Below, in pieces: positions 8,328-16,203 of a stretch of DNA of 64,000 nt (position 1 is the first letter of the stretch; each line of letters opens with the position of its first letter). This DNA comes from Pelomonas sp039929605 (GTDB lineage: Bacteria > Pseudomonadota > Gammaproteobacteria > Burkholderiales > Burkholderiaceae_C). Below the pieces are notes generated by a model. It did not search any database. It was given only the letters and a program-made list of their open reading frames with translations, and was not told the DNA's origin. The stretch spans positions 20,821-84,820 of the forward strand of contig NZ_JBDSQX010000155.1 in the NCBI RefSeq assembly GCF_039929605.1, read 5' to 3'. The position numbers and the translations under genes are program-made.

Positions 8328-8939
8328 ATGTCGAGACTTTCGCCCCTGATCGTCGCCAGCAGTGTCCTGTTGCTGAGCGCTTGCGCCACCAAGGATTTCG
8401 TCAGAGAGACCGTCGCTCCGGTGCAGACCAGTGTGGACAGCCTCGGCACCCGTGTGCAGGCGCATGACGATAGCCTCAAGGCTGTGGATCGCCGGCTGCA
8501 AGGCAGCGACGCGCGCATTCAGACGCTGGAGCAGGAGGCTGCGGCGCGCGCCCAGGCCGCCATGAATCTGCCCGCGCCTCCCGGCCTGCTGATGAGCACC
8601 GTGCTGACCGACGACAAGATCAAGTTCAGCTCGGGCCGCGCCCAGCTCACCGAGCAGGCCGGCCAGGAACTCGATCAACTCGTCGCCAAGCTCAAGGCCG
8701 ACGACAAGCCGGTGTTCGTCGAAATTCAGGGCCACACCGACGCGACCGGCAGCGACGCGATCAACCAGCAACTGGGCCTCAAGCGAGCCGAAGCCGTGCG
8801 CATGCACCTGGCCCGTGCCGGCCTGCCGCTGGCGCGCATGGCAACGATCAGCTACGGCGAATCTGCGCCGCTGGCCGACAACAACACCCGCGATGGCCGC
8901 AGCACGAACCGGCGTGTTCAGCTGATCGTGATGCGCTGA
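8328..8939 (+). CDS. OmpA-family lipoprotein
   Basis: A 203-residue outer-membrane lipoprotein. The lipobox LLSAC places the acylated cysteine at residue 19. Residues 25-75 are a polar, probably coiled-coil stalk (TSVDSLGTRVQAHDDSLKAV). Residues 90-202 form an OmpA/Pal peptidoglycan-binding domain with the signature QGHTDATGS, LGLKRAEAVRMHL and the C-terminal NRRVQLIV strand. It should tether the outer membrane to murein. The helical stalk between lipid anchor and OmpA domain is a little like Lpp/Braun lipoprotein heptads. It has no operon partner: the gaps on both sides are about 300-500 bp. The start is the ATG at 8328. Confidence 0.92.
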   Translation: MSRLSPLIVASSVLLLSACATKDFVRETVAPVQTSVDSLGTRVQAHDDSLKAVDRRLQGSDARIQTLEQEAAARAQAAMNLPAPPGLLMSTVLTDDKIKFSSGRAQLTEQAGQELDQLVAKLKADDKPVFVEIQGHTDATGSDAINQQLGLKRAEAVRMHLARAGLPLARMATISYGESAPLADNNTRDGRSTNRRVQLIVMR

Positions 8940-9249
8940 GCTGGACGGGAGCCTCGGGCTCTCGCTCGGCATCGCCACTGTTCGGTGAGCGCGTTGCGCC
9001 GGGGCACCCGAGCAGTCCTCGCATCGTCTTCATCAGCGAGTTGACGGCGTAGACGAGCGGCGCCGGCCCCACGTCAGGCGGGGCGGGCAACGGCGCCAGG
9101 TCTTGCGCGGAGCGGGCCGAGCGGGTCAAGAGCGGACCGCACCGGCGCCCGCCAGCACGCGGTCGTAGGTTGGCATCCCTGCTCCTTATCGCCTGGATGC
9201 TGCCACTGCTCAAGCTCGTCTTGCGCGCTGGGCTAAGGTTGCGCCTGTG
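8940..9249. other. Intergenic region of about 310 bp, no gene identified
   Basis: The stretch is GC-rich and holds no frame I would call on either strand. A minus-strand frame runs through it, but only as an extension of the antisense shadow of the downstream gene. The final 60 bp should hold the promoter of the lactonase-like gene. Confidence 0.5.
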
Positions 9250-10371
9250 ATGATGAACCGGCGCAACCTGCTCACCCTGCCCGCCTTGACACTGATGCCC
9301 GCGATGCCCGCCTTTGCCGCCGCGCCGCCGCGCTTCCTGCACGTCGGCACCTACGCGCCGCTGGGCCAGGGCGTCTACAGCTTCGCCATCGCCGCCGACG
9401 GCGCCTTGAAGCCCCTCTGCGTCACGGCCAACGCCGGCAGCCCCAGCTGGCTGCTGGCCGCCAATGGCCGCGTCTACGCCGCCGAGGAAGGCGCCCACCA
9501 CGTTGCCGTCTACGCGCAGGACGACGCCGGCCGTCTGAGCCTGCTGCAGCGCGAACCCAGCGGCGGCCACAGCCCCGCGCAGCTGTCCCTCAGCGCGGGC
9601 CGCGTCTGGGTGGCGCACTACGCCGACGCCCGCTTCGCCGCGCTGCCGCTGGGGGCCGACGGCCGCCTCGGCGCTGCGCAGAGCTGGCCCAGTTGCGTCG
9701 GCCCGGATTGCCGGCCCGGCCCGCAGCGCGCCGCCAAGGCCCCGCCCGGCAGCCAGGCCAGCAGCGGCCACGACGCGCCGCACGCGCACATGATCCAGGC
9801 CAGCCCCGACGGCCGCTGGCTGCTCGGCACCGACCTCGGCCGCGACCGCCTGCTCGTCTGGCCGCTCACCGCCGCCACGCCGGGCGCCGCAACGCACGAA
9901 CTGGCCCTCAGCCCCGGCTCGGGCCCGCGCCACTTTGTCTTCCACCCGCAGGACGCCGGCCTCGTCTATGTGCTGCAGGAGGAGTCGTCGACGCTGACCA
10001 CCGTCGCGCTGACGCCCGACGGCCCGCGCCTCGTCGACGAGATCAGCGTGCTGCCGAGCGGCTTTGCCGGCACCAGCTACGCCTCCGACCTGCTCGTCGC
10101 GCCCGGCGGCTGGCACCTCTACGCGTTCAACCGCCTGCACGACAGCCTGGCCGTCATCGCCCTGGCTGAGGCGCGCAGCCCAAGACTGCTGGACCACCAC
10201 TGGGTGCACGGCAGCTACCCGCGCAGCGCCTGCATCGCAGGTGCCCACCTCTACGTGTGCAACCAGCGCAGCGACCAGCTCAGCCACTTCGACCTGAGCC
10301 GACCCGAGGCGCCGCGCTTCACCGGCCGGCAGACGGCGGTGCCCAGCCCGGCGGGGGCCTGTTCGCTCTAG
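9250..10371 (+). CDS. Exported lactonase-like seven-bladed beta-propeller protein
   Basis: A protein of about 373 residues. It opens with MNRRN and a hydrophobic stretch ending PAMPAFAAA, a signal peptide whose RR pair may direct Tat export. The remainder shows the repeated blade pattern of the 6-phosphogluconolactonase-like (YbhE/Pgl) family: FLHVGTYAPLGQGVYSF, AGSPSWLLAANGRVYAAEE, SGPRHFVFHP and HPTG-type turns. YbhE hydrolyses 6-phosphogluconolactone in the cytoplasm; an exported paralogue more likely acts on another sugar lactone or only binds ligands. Its start could be GTG 9247, ATG 9250 or ATG 9253; ATG 9250 is used. The creA start lies only 9 bases beyond its stop, so the two are probably co-transcribed. 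Confidence 0.82.
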   Translation: MMNRRNLLTLPALTLMPAMPAFAAAPPRFLHVGTYAPLGQGVYSFAIAADGALKPLCVTANAGSPSWLLAANGRVYAAEEGAHHVAVYAQDDAGRLSLLQREPSGGHSPAQLSLSAGRVWVAHYADARFAALPLGADGRLGAAQSWPSCVGPDCRPGPQRAAKAPPGSQASSGHDAPHAHMIQASPDGRWLLGTDLGRDRLLVWPLTAATPGAATHELALSPGSGPRHFVFHPQDAGLVYVLQEESSTLTTVALTPDGPRLVDEISVLPSGFAGTSYASDLLVAPGGWHLYAFNRLHDSLAVIALAEARSPRLLDHHWVHGSYPRSACIAGAHLYVCNQRSDQLSHFDLSRPEAPRFTGRQTAVPSPAGACSL

Positions 10372-10380
10372 ACTGAGGCG

Positions 10381-10854
10381 ATGAAGCTCGCCGCCCTACC
10401 CGCCCTCCTCCTGCTCGCCACAACGGCGGTTGCCACCGCCGAGCCCATCGGCTCCGTCGACACGGCCTTCAAGCTCATCGGCCCCGATCACAAGATCGTT
10501 GTCGACGCCTACGACGACCCCAAGGTACAGGGCGTGGCCTGCTATGTGTCGCGGGCCAAGACGGGCGGCATCAGCGGCGCCATCGGCCTGGCCGAAGACA
10601 AGGCCGAGGCCTCCATCGCCTGCCGCCAGGTCGGCCCCATCGTCATCACCCAGCCGCTGCCTCGGCAGGAAGAGGTCTTCAACGAGCGCATCTCGCTGGT
10701 GTTCAAGAAGCTGCGCATCGTGCGCATGGTGGACGCGCCGCGCAACACGCTGGTCTACCTGACCTACTCCGACCGCCTCATCGACGGCTCGCCCAAGAAC
10801 AGCGTCACCGCCGTGCCGGTCGGCCGCGAGACGCTCATCCCCGTCAGGAAATGA
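10381..10854 (+). CDS. creA: CreA-family periplasmic protein
   Basis: A 157-residue protein with a cleavable signal peptide (residues 1-20, ALLLLATTAVATAEP) followed by the CreA fold: GSVDTAFKLIGPDHKIVVDA, DPKVQGVACYVSRAKTGG and the conserved DPRRNTLVYL-like segment near residue 120. Two cysteines (in VACYV and ASIACR) are conserved in the family and probably form a disulphide. CreA sits next to the CreBCD regulatory genes in E. coli, but its function is unknown; there is no creBCD here. It follows the lactonase gene by 9 bp. The start is the ATG at 10381. A repeat element begins right after its stop codon. Confidence 0.9.
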   Translation: MKLAALPALLLLATTAVATAEPIGSVDTAFKLIGPDHKIVVDAYDDPKVQGVACYVSRAKTGGISGAIGLAEDKAEASIACRQVGPIVITQPLPRQEEVFNERISLVFKKLRIVRMVDAPRNTLVYLTYSDRLIDGSPKNSVTAVPVGRETLIPVRK

Positions 10855-11060
10855 AGCCCCTCGCCCAAGGCGTACCTTGGCCGGCCTTGCAGGCCGCGCT
10901 GCGGCTCTCGCCACAGCCCTTCGGCAGGCACTTCGCGCCCACTGGGCGCAATGTGTCCGGCCTCAGCCCCCGGGGGGACGGCAATGCTCGCAGCATTGAG
11001 CCGCGAGCACATCGCCAGCGCGGTCCGGCTTGGGAGAGGCCCGGCGCTCGGCCCGGAACC
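10855..11060 (+). repeat. Interspersed repeat, copy 1 (after creA)
   Basis: The sequence begins directly after the creA stop with AAGCCCCTCG and the hairpin CCAAGG-CGTA-CCTTGG (10865-10880). After about 80 bp of extra sequence it continues with a block (about 10968-11055) reading GGGGACGGCAATGCT through CGGCTTGGGAGAGGCCCGGC. Both blocks recur in the same order, inverted, at 43147-43266. The last block of about 90 bp is very similar between copies by eye. This is an interspersed intergenic family that sits at gene 3' ends. Confidence 0.75.
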
Positions 11061-11074
11061 CAGGAGCCACAAGC

Positions 11075-12241
11075 ATGAGCTTCGCCGACGCCCTGTTCGC
11101 GCTGATGCCCGTGCAGGCGCTGGCCGCCGCGCTGGTGCTCATCACGCTGGTGGGCTGGCGTGGCGCCAATGCGGGCGGGCGCTGGGCGCAAGTGGGCATG
11201 GTGGCGCTGGGCCTGGGTCTGGCGCTGTCCAGCCCCGCGCTGGGCCAACACTTCACGGTGCCGCATGGCGTGCGCAGCCTTGGCCTGGGCCTCACCAGCC
11301 TGGGCCTGTCGGCGCTGTGGTGGGCGCTGGGCCTGTGGCTCACGCCGCGCGCCGGGCTATGGGCCATGGCGGCGGTGCCCGCAGCATTGACGCTCGGCCA
11401 TGCCCTGCTGTGGGCCGACCGCACGGCGGCGCAGACGTTGGCGGACCTCGTGCTCGGCGCCCAGCTCGTCTGGCTCGGCGTGGCGCTGACCCTGCCCGGC
11501 CGCACCGCCGTGCTGCAGGGCCTGAACAGCCGGCGTTGGCGCCTGCTGGGCCTGGCGGCCGTGCTGCCGCTGCTGGCGGCCATGCTCTTCCGCGCCGCCG
11601 CCACGCTGCAGGCGCTGCCGGGTGACGCCTCGCCCTGGCCCGACCTGCTGCTGGCGCTGGCCGGCCAGCTCGCGCTGCTGCTGGCCCTGCCCATGCTGCT
11701 GCTGGCCTGGCGCGGCCAGACCGAGGCCGAGCTGGCCCGCCTGGCCCAGACCGACGGCCTGACCGGCCTCACCGACCGCGCCGCCTTCACGACACGCTCG
11801 GTTGACATGATCTCCATGGCGCGGCGCTTCGACGAACCGCTCGCGCTGGTCGCGCTGGACCTGGACAACTTCGCCACGCTGCAGTCCGAACACGGCGTGG
11901 ACTTCGCCGACCGCGCCCTGGCGCTGTTCGCGGCCTGCGTGCAGGCCCAGATGCGCCTGGGCGACCTGGCCGGCCGCCTGGCGGGCGAGCAGTTCGGCGT
12001 GCTGATGGCGCGCTGCCTGCCCGAAGGCCCACAGGCGCTGGACCAACGCCTGCGCAAGGCCCTGGCGGACCGGGCACCGGCCGAACTGGGCATGAACCTC
12101 TCCTTCAGTGCCGGCTGGGCCAAGCTGCGCCCCGGCGACCGCGGCCTGCCCGACCTGCAGCGCCGCGCCGAGACGGCGCTCTACGAAGCCCAGCGCGCCG
12201 GGCGCGGGCAATTGATGGCCGAGCCGGGTGTGGCGGACTGA
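11075..12241 (+). CDS. Membrane GGDEF-domain protein with degenerate AGEQF signature
   Basis: A 388-residue protein. The first 215 residues form six or seven hydrophobic helices, an unnamed membrane sensor region. A GGDEF domain follows (residues 225-385), with LAQTDGLTGLTDRAAF at its start and LVALDLDNFATLQ as the first metal-binding strand. The signature motif at residues 303-307 is AGEQF instead of GGDEF/GGEEF, so the catalytic Glu/metal ligand is Gln. Family knowledge predicts loss of diguanylate cyclase activity, leaving a possible GTP- or c-di-GMP-binding or scaffolding role. The ATG at 11075 has AGGAG at 11062-11066; an upstream extension would run through the repeat and is rejected. 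Confidence 0.88.
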   Translation: MSFADALFALMPVQALAAALVLITLVGWRGANAGGRWAQVGMVALGLGLALSSPALGQHFTVPHGVRSLGLGLTSLGLSALWWALGLWLTPRAGLWAMAAVPAALTLGHALLWADRTAAQTLADLVLGAQLVWLGVALTLPGRTAVLQGLNSRRWRLLGLAAVLPLLAAMLFRAAATLQALPGDASPWPDLLLALAGQLALLLALPMLLLAWRGQTEAELARLAQTDGLTGLTDRAAFTTRSVDMISMARRFDEPLALVALDLDNFATLQSEHGVDFADRALALFAACVQAQMRLGDLAGRLAGEQFGVLMARCLPEGPQALDQRLRKALADRAPAELGMNLSFSAGWAKLRPGDRGLPDLQRRAETALYEAQRAGRGQLMAEPGVAD

Positions 12242-12386
12242 TCAGCGCGGCCGGCGGCGGAGTCTTCGCTAGGGTTTGCTGACGCTGTGTCGGCCTTCTC
12301 CGACACGCCGAGGCGTTGATCGCCGATGCGAAACAAAGGGCTGCTCGCCGATCCTCGGGGTGCGACATCACCTACTGGAGCACCCG

Positions 12387-12572
12387 ATGGCCGAGCTGAG
12401 CACCCATTCCGAGACCGCTACGACGGCCACCCAGACGAACCGCATGCTGCTGTCGTCGCTCACGCGCTGGTGGTCACCCGCCGAAACGTCGTCTTCCGTC
12501 GACCCGGAGCTGGGCTATGAGTCGGCTCTGCCGTGGACGATGGACGCACCGGACGGCAACGCCTACGACTGA
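12387..12572 (+). CDS. Small hypothetical protein, 61 residues
   Basis: A short gene beginning MAELSTHSETATTATQTNRM, with TGGAG about 6 bases before the ATG at 12387. It is polar and Ser/Thr-rich with one short amphipathic patch (RMLLSSLTRWW) and an acidic tail (DAPDGNAYD); there is no signal peptide or membrane helix. I do not recognise the family. Its leader contains a perfect 7-bp hairpin, GTGTCGG (12287-12293) with CCGACAC (12300-12306), which may instead end the GGDEF transcript. An imperfect terminator lies after the gene, supporting a real transcription unit. Confidence 0.6.
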   Translation: MAELSTHSETATTATQTNRMLLSSLTRWWSPAETSSSVDPELGYESALPWTMDAPDGNAYD

Positions 12573-12613
12573 GCCGCTCAACCGTCGGGCCATCGGCCCT
12601 CACGCTGCACAAG

Positions 12614-12650
12614 CGCCCGCCCCGGCTTGACCGGCGCGGGCGTTGTGTTT
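12614..12650. terminator. Bidirectional terminator-like hairpin
   Basis: CGCCCGCCCCGG (12614-12625) pairs with CCGGCGCGGGCG (12631-12642) with one mismatch and a 5-base loop, followed by TTGTGTTT. It lies between two converging genes, the 61-residue protein and the NarL-type regulator, and could serve both. Confidence 0.7.
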
Positions 12651-13299
12651 ACTGGATCAACCCGTTCTTCAGCGCGTAGTAGGTCAGGTCGCTGTTGGTG
12701 GCCAGCTTGAGCTTCTCCAGCACGCGGGTGCGGTAGGTGCTGACGGTCTTGACGCTGAGGAACAGCGCCTCGGCGATGTGGCCCACGGTCTCGCCCTGGG
12801 CCAGGCGCAGGAAGACCTGGAACTCGCGCTCCGACAACAGTTCGTGCAACGCCTTGTCGGCACCGCTGCCGCCCGCGGCGCCACCGACGACGCTGTCGGC
12901 CAGTTGCTCGGCCACGGCCGGGCTGATGTAGCGCCGCCCGCGTGACACGAGCCGGATCGCGTTGGCGATCTCGTCCGGGTCGCATTCCTTGTTCAGGTAG
13001 CCGCTGGCGCCCTGGCGCAGCAGCGTCGTGGCGTAGTGCGCCTCCGGGAAGCCGCTGAGGATGAGCACGGGCAGCTCGGGGAAACGCGCCTTAATGGCCG
13101 CCAGTGCGTCCACACCGCTCTGGTCGGGCATGGAGATGTCCAGCAACAGCACGTCGACATCGCCGCGGCGCGCCATCTCCAGGGCCTCGTGGCCGCTGGC
13201 GCCTTCGCCGGTGACGCGCAGATCCACATGGTCGGACAGGAATTGGCGCAGTCCGGTGCGCACGATGGCGTGGTCGTCAACGATGCCGATGCGGATCAT
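12649..13299 (-). CDS. NarL/FixJ-type response regulator
   Basis: A 216-residue regulator. The receiver (1-120) has the acidic pair VDDH at residues 8-9, the phospho-acceptor D54 in LLLDISMPDQSG and a conserved K in GYLNKE. A LuxR-type HTH follows (about 148-210: LSEREFQVFLRLAQGETVGHIAEALFLSVKTVSTYR). The C-terminus YYALKNGLIQ is typical of the FixJ/NarL subfamily common in Burkholderiales. Its partner is probably the HisKA_3 kinase at 14345-15751, the only NarX-type kinase in the window, although they are on opposite strands. It is convergent with the small gene upstream and divergent from the BON lipoprotein gene, which it could control from the shared 190-bp gap. Confidence 0.93.
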   Translation of the reverse strand: MIRIGIVDDHAIVRTGLRQFLSDHVDLRVTGEGASGHEALEMARRGDVDVLLLDISMPDQSGVDALAAIKARFPELPVLILSGFPEAHYATTLLRQGASGYLNKECDPDEIANAIRLVSRGRRYISPAVAEQLADSVVGGAAGGSGADKALHELLSEREFQVFLRLAQGETVGHIAEALFLSVKTVSTYRTRVLEKLKLATNSDLTYYALKNGLIQ

Positions 13300-13492
13300 G
13301 GTGGGCCTGTTGTTGGAGGTGGTGAGTCAGCGTAGCAGCGCGCCCGGCCGAGCGGCAGAGGCGGGCGTCCTACAACGACGCCAGCCGAGTCCTACACGCC
13401 GCCCCGCCACGGGACTATCCCACCGCAGGGCCGCTGCTCCGATAGTCGCTTCACGGCCCCAGCGCCGCCATCAGCAACACAAGGAGTTCCAA

Positions 13493-13816
13493 ATGCTTAA
13501 GAAACCCGTCCTGACCCTGGCCCTCGCCGCCGCCCTCGTTGCCACGCTGGGCGCCACCAGCGGCTGTGCCGTGTCCCGCAATCAGGAAACCGTCGGCGCC
13601 TACGTCGACGATGCCGCCCTGACGACGCGCGTCAAGGCCAAGTTCGCCGCTGACCCCACCGTCAGCGCCATGTCCATCAGCGTCGAGACGATGAAGGGCA
13701 CCGTGCAGCTGTCGGGTTTTGCCAAGAGCACCGATGAACGGTCGATGGCTGAGAAGTTGGCGCGGGAGACCTCGGGGGTCGTCGCTGTGCGCAACGACAT
13801 CGCCGTCAAGCAGTAA
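13493..13816 (+). CDS. BON-domain lipoprotein (OsmY-like)
   Basis: A 107-residue exported protein. The N-terminus is a lipoprotein signal with ATSGC placing the acylated cysteine at residue 25. Residues 38-105 form one BON domain (AALTTRVKAKFAADPTVSAM, then GTVQLSGFAKSTDERSMAEK and VVAVRNDIAVKQ). BON domains bind phospholipid or act as periplasmic stress proteins (OsmY, DolP/YraP). AAGGAG stands 7 bases before the ATG at 13493, so it is probably strongly translated. It sits between the divergent NarL-type regulator and the coupled receiver/kinase pair, a position suggesting it is an output or accessory part of that signalling system. Confidence 0.9.
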   Translation: MLKKPVLTLALAAALVATLGATSGCAVSRNQETVGAYVDDAALTTRVKAKFAADPTVSAMSISVETMKGTVQLSGFAKSTDERSMAEKLARETSGVVAVRNDIAVKQ

Positions 13817-13937
13817 GCAGGAAGCCGTCGCGCGGCTAGGACAAGTCCTACGGCGCGACGGGCTGCTGGCGCCACCGGCCCGGTGCTCACGCAGTTCATA
13901 CTTGACCCCATTCACGCCACACCGCTGCCGTCGGGCC

Positions 13938-14348
13938 ATGCCAGCACTCAGAGCCTTCATCGTCGAAGACAGCCCGGTCATCCTGGAGAACCTGGTCGCC
14001 ACGCTCGAAGAGCTGGCCCAGGTGGAGGTAGTCGGGTCGGTCGCCGACGAGGCAGGCGCCGTTCGCTGGATGAGCCGGGACCCGGACGCCAGTGCGGATC
14101 TCTTCATCGTTGACATCTTCCTGCGCTCCGGCACCGGCCTGGGCGTGCTGCAGGCGGCGCAGAAGTTGGGTTTGCGTGCGCGGCGTGTGGTGCTCACCAA
14201 CTACGCCACCGATGAAATGCGGCGGCGCTGCGTCAGCCTCGGCGCCGAGCGCGTGTTCGACAAGAGCCGTGAGCTGGATGACCTCATCGCCTACTGCGCC
14301 GAGCTGGCCGAAGGCACGGACCCACGCCCCGCTGCCGCAGCCAGTTGA
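13938..14348 (+). CDS. Single-domain response regulator (CheY-like)
   Basis: A 136-residue protein made only of a receiver domain plus an Ala/Pro tail. It has the acidic pair in FIVEDS (residues 10-11), the phospho-acceptor D59 in LFIVDIFLRSG, a T in VLTNYA and K in VFDKSRE. There is no output domain, so it probably acts as a phosphate sink, a relay or a protein-binding switch. Its stop codon overlaps the TTG start of the following kinase (TTGA), which strongly suggests translational coupling and a direct partnership. The start ATG at 13938 lacks a strong ribosome site; the longer frame upstream overlaps the BON gene and is not used. Confidence 0.87.
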   Translation: MPALRAFIVEDSPVILENLVATLEELAQVEVVGSVADEAGAVRWMSRDPDASADLFIVDIFLRSGTGLGVLQAAQKLGLRARRVVLTNYATDEMRRRCVSLGAERVFDKSRELDDLIAYCAELAEGTDPRPAAAAS

Positions 14349-15751
14349 TCCCGGTGCTGCGTCATCTCGACCCCTGGCTGGAAAGCGCGCCCCGCAACCG
14401 TGGCATCGCCGTACTGTGCGCGGCGCTCGCCGCAGCGGCAGTCATGGGTGTCAGCGAAGCCGCCTACTGGGGCGCTGATCAAGCCCTCGCGCAGTCCCAG
14501 GCCCGCCATATCGCGCGCGACAACAGCCTGCGTTTGCGCGAACTGCTGACCAGTGCCGAGACCGCCCAGCGCGGTTTCTTGCTGACCGGCCGGGACGACT
14601 ACCTGGCCCCCGTGCAACTGGCCGAGCGCGAGTTGCCCGCCGTGCTGCAGCGGCTGCGCGGCCAGTACGAAAGCTCCGACTGGGCGGCCCTCGTGGCCGA
14701 CGCCAGCCGGCGCGCCAACGAGAAGCTGTCCGAGCTGCAGCTGGTCATCAAGCTCTACCGCGACGGCAACATGCCGGCCTGGCAGGGGCTGGTGGAGTCC
14801 GACATCGGCCGCGAAAAGATGCAGGCCGTGCGCGATGCCGTCAGCCAGCTCGACCGCCACGAACTCGGGCAGATCGCCCTCGAACGCGACGCCGTCTACC
14901 GCTCCCTGACCTACGGGCGCCTCGGCGTGCACGGGCTGACGGTGCTCAGCCTCTTCGGCCTGGCCATCTTCCTGCGCCGCAACGAGGCCTTGCACAAGGC
15001 GCGCCGGCAACACTCCAACGAGTTGGCTCAGGAGCGCGACCGGCTGGACGGCGAAGTGGCCCGCCGCACCGCCGAGCTGACCGAGCTGGCCCGCCACCTG
15101 CAGACCGTGCGCGAGGACGAGCGCGCCCATCTGGCCCGCGAGCTGCACGACGAGCTCGGTGCGCTGCTCACGGCCGCCAAGCTCGACGTCGCCCGCATCC
15201 GCCGCATGACCAAGACGGCGCCCGACATCGACGAACGCCTCAAGCACATGAGTTCCCTGCTCGACCAGGGCATTTCGCTGAAGCGCCGCATCATCGAAGA
15301 CCTGCGGCCGTCGGCGCTGTCCAACCTCGGCCTGACGCCGGCGCTGGAGATCCTGACGCAGGAGTTCGCCCAACGCTCCGGCCTGCAGCTCAGCCTGGAG
15401 CTGGATGAACCCCCCACCGACGACGGCGACCGCCTGGCCCTGTACCGCCTGGTGCAGGAGGCGCTGACCAATGTGCTGCGCCATGCCAAGGCCAAGCACG
15501 TGCGCGTGTCGCTCGGCGAGGCCGATGGCTGGCTGCAGCTGCAGATCCGCGACGACGGCCAGGGCTTCAACCCCGACGCTGTGGGCGCCGGCCACCATGG
15601 CCTGCTGGGCATGCGCTACCGCATCGAGAGCCTGGGCGGCACGCTGCAGCTGCTGTCCGCGCCCGGCCGCGGCACGCTGGTGCTGGCGCGCCTGCCACGC
15701 CGCGCCGAGCCCGAAGTGGATATCGAGCCGGCCGCCGAACCGGCCGCCTGA
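14345..15751 (+). CDS. Sensor histidine kinase, CHASE3-like sensor and HisKA_3 core
   Basis: A 468-residue membrane kinase. A first transmembrane helix (about 22-42) and a second (about 200-217) flank a periplasmic CHASE3-like domain (RLRELLTSAETAQRGFLLTG is the hallmark). A coiled coil follows, then a HisKA_3 dimerisation domain with H268 in ARELHDELGALL and a HATPase with QEALTNVLRHAKA and DDGQGF. This is the NarX/DegS class, which pairs with NarL-type regulators, so the product of 12649-13299 is the likely target along with the coupled receiver. The start is TTG 14345 overlapping the upstream stop (TTGA); GTG 14354 is the alternative. The C-terminus is an acidic, Ala-rich tail. Confidence 0.92.
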   Translation: MIPVLRHLDPWLESAPRNRGIAVLCAALAAAAVMGVSEAAYWGADQALAQSQARHIARDNSLRLRELLTSAETAQRGFLLTGRDDYLAPVQLAERELPAVLQRLRGQYESSDWAALVADASRRANEKLSELQLVIKLYRDGNMPAWQGLVESDIGREKMQAVRDAVSQLDRHELGQIALERDAVYRSLTYGRLGVHGLTVLSLFGLAIFLRRNEALHKARRQHSNELAQERDRLDGEVARRTAELTELARHLQTVREDERAHLARELHDELGALLTAAKLDVARIRRMTKTAPDIDERLKHMSSLLDQGISLKRRIIEDLRPSALSNLGLTPALEILTQEFAQRSGLQLSLELDEPPTDDGDRLALYRLVQEALTNVLRHAKAKHVRVSLGEADGWLQLQIRDDGQGFNPDAVGAGHHGLLGMRYRIESLGGTLQLLSAPGRGTLVLARLPRRAEPEVDIEPAAEPAA

Positions 15752-15783
15752 AGTCCTACAGGCCAAGCCTGCGCGCGCCGACA

Positions 15784-15802
15784 GGGCGGCGAAGAGCCGC
15801 CC
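15784..15802 (+). terminator. GC-rich hairpin after the kinase gene
   Basis: GGGCGGC (15784-15790) and GCCGCCC (15796-15802) form a perfect 7-bp stem with a GAAGA loop. No T run follows, so termination would be weak. It may instead be a 3' mRNA-stabilising structure. Confidence 0.4.
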
Positions 15803-15840
15803 GCCACACTGGCCTCGAGTCTTTCAGCAAGGAGGCCCCC

Positions 15841-16203
15841 ATGCGGTTCCCGACATCCACGCATTCCGAGGGCTGGCACACCCATCTTCATCAGCTGCAC
15901 TTCGGGTCGCATGACAGCCATTTGTCCACGTCACGCGAACGCCGCGGCCTGAACGTGCTGATCGCCATCGCGGTCGTCGGTGGCCTGCTCGCCAGCAGCG
16001 CGCTGGCCATGGCCGACGATCCCCGCCCGCTCGACGTGCAGCTCGCCAGCGCCATGCGAGAGGCCGGTACGACGCTGAAAGCCTGGGAACAGCAGCTGTC
16101 GCGCGGCCTGCAGGTCTCGCTGCGCGCCGTGGCCGACGGCAGGGAAGCACCCGCCTTGAAACCCAAGCCGGCCAGCGCCCAGTTGGCGCCCGCCAGGCCC
16201 TAA
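15841..16203 (+). CDS. Small single-pass membrane protein, hypothetical
   Basis: A 120-residue protein with an excellent ribosome site (AAGGAGG at 15829-15835) before the ATG. Residues 1-36 are polar and His-rich (THSEGWHTHLHQLHFGSHDS), 37-57 are a transmembrane or uncleaved signal helix (NVLIAIAVVGGLLASSALA), and 58-120 form a soluble, probably periplasmic tail with an amphipathic helix (REAGTTLKAWEQQLSRGLQV) and a Pro/Lys-rich end. I recognise no family. It is the last gene of the regulator-kinase group in the same orientation, so co-regulation is plausible. Its stop overlaps the stop of the converging PAS-GGDEF-EAL gene by 4 bases. Confidence 0.7.
   Translation: MRFPTSTHSEGWHTHLHQLHFGSHDSHLSTSRERRGLNVLIAIAVVGGLLASSALAMADDPRPLDVQLASAMREAGTTLKAWEQQLSRGLQVSLRAVADGREAPALKPKPASAQLAPARP

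Noticed and set aside
8848..10287. A 479-codon minus-strand frame
   Set aside because: It is antisense to the lactonase-like gene. The part in the 8940-9249 gap has no features of protein.
12276..12386. Longer start for the 61-residue gene
   Set aside because: The upstream codons overlap the hairpin and have no ribosome site, whereas TGGAG precedes ATG 12387.
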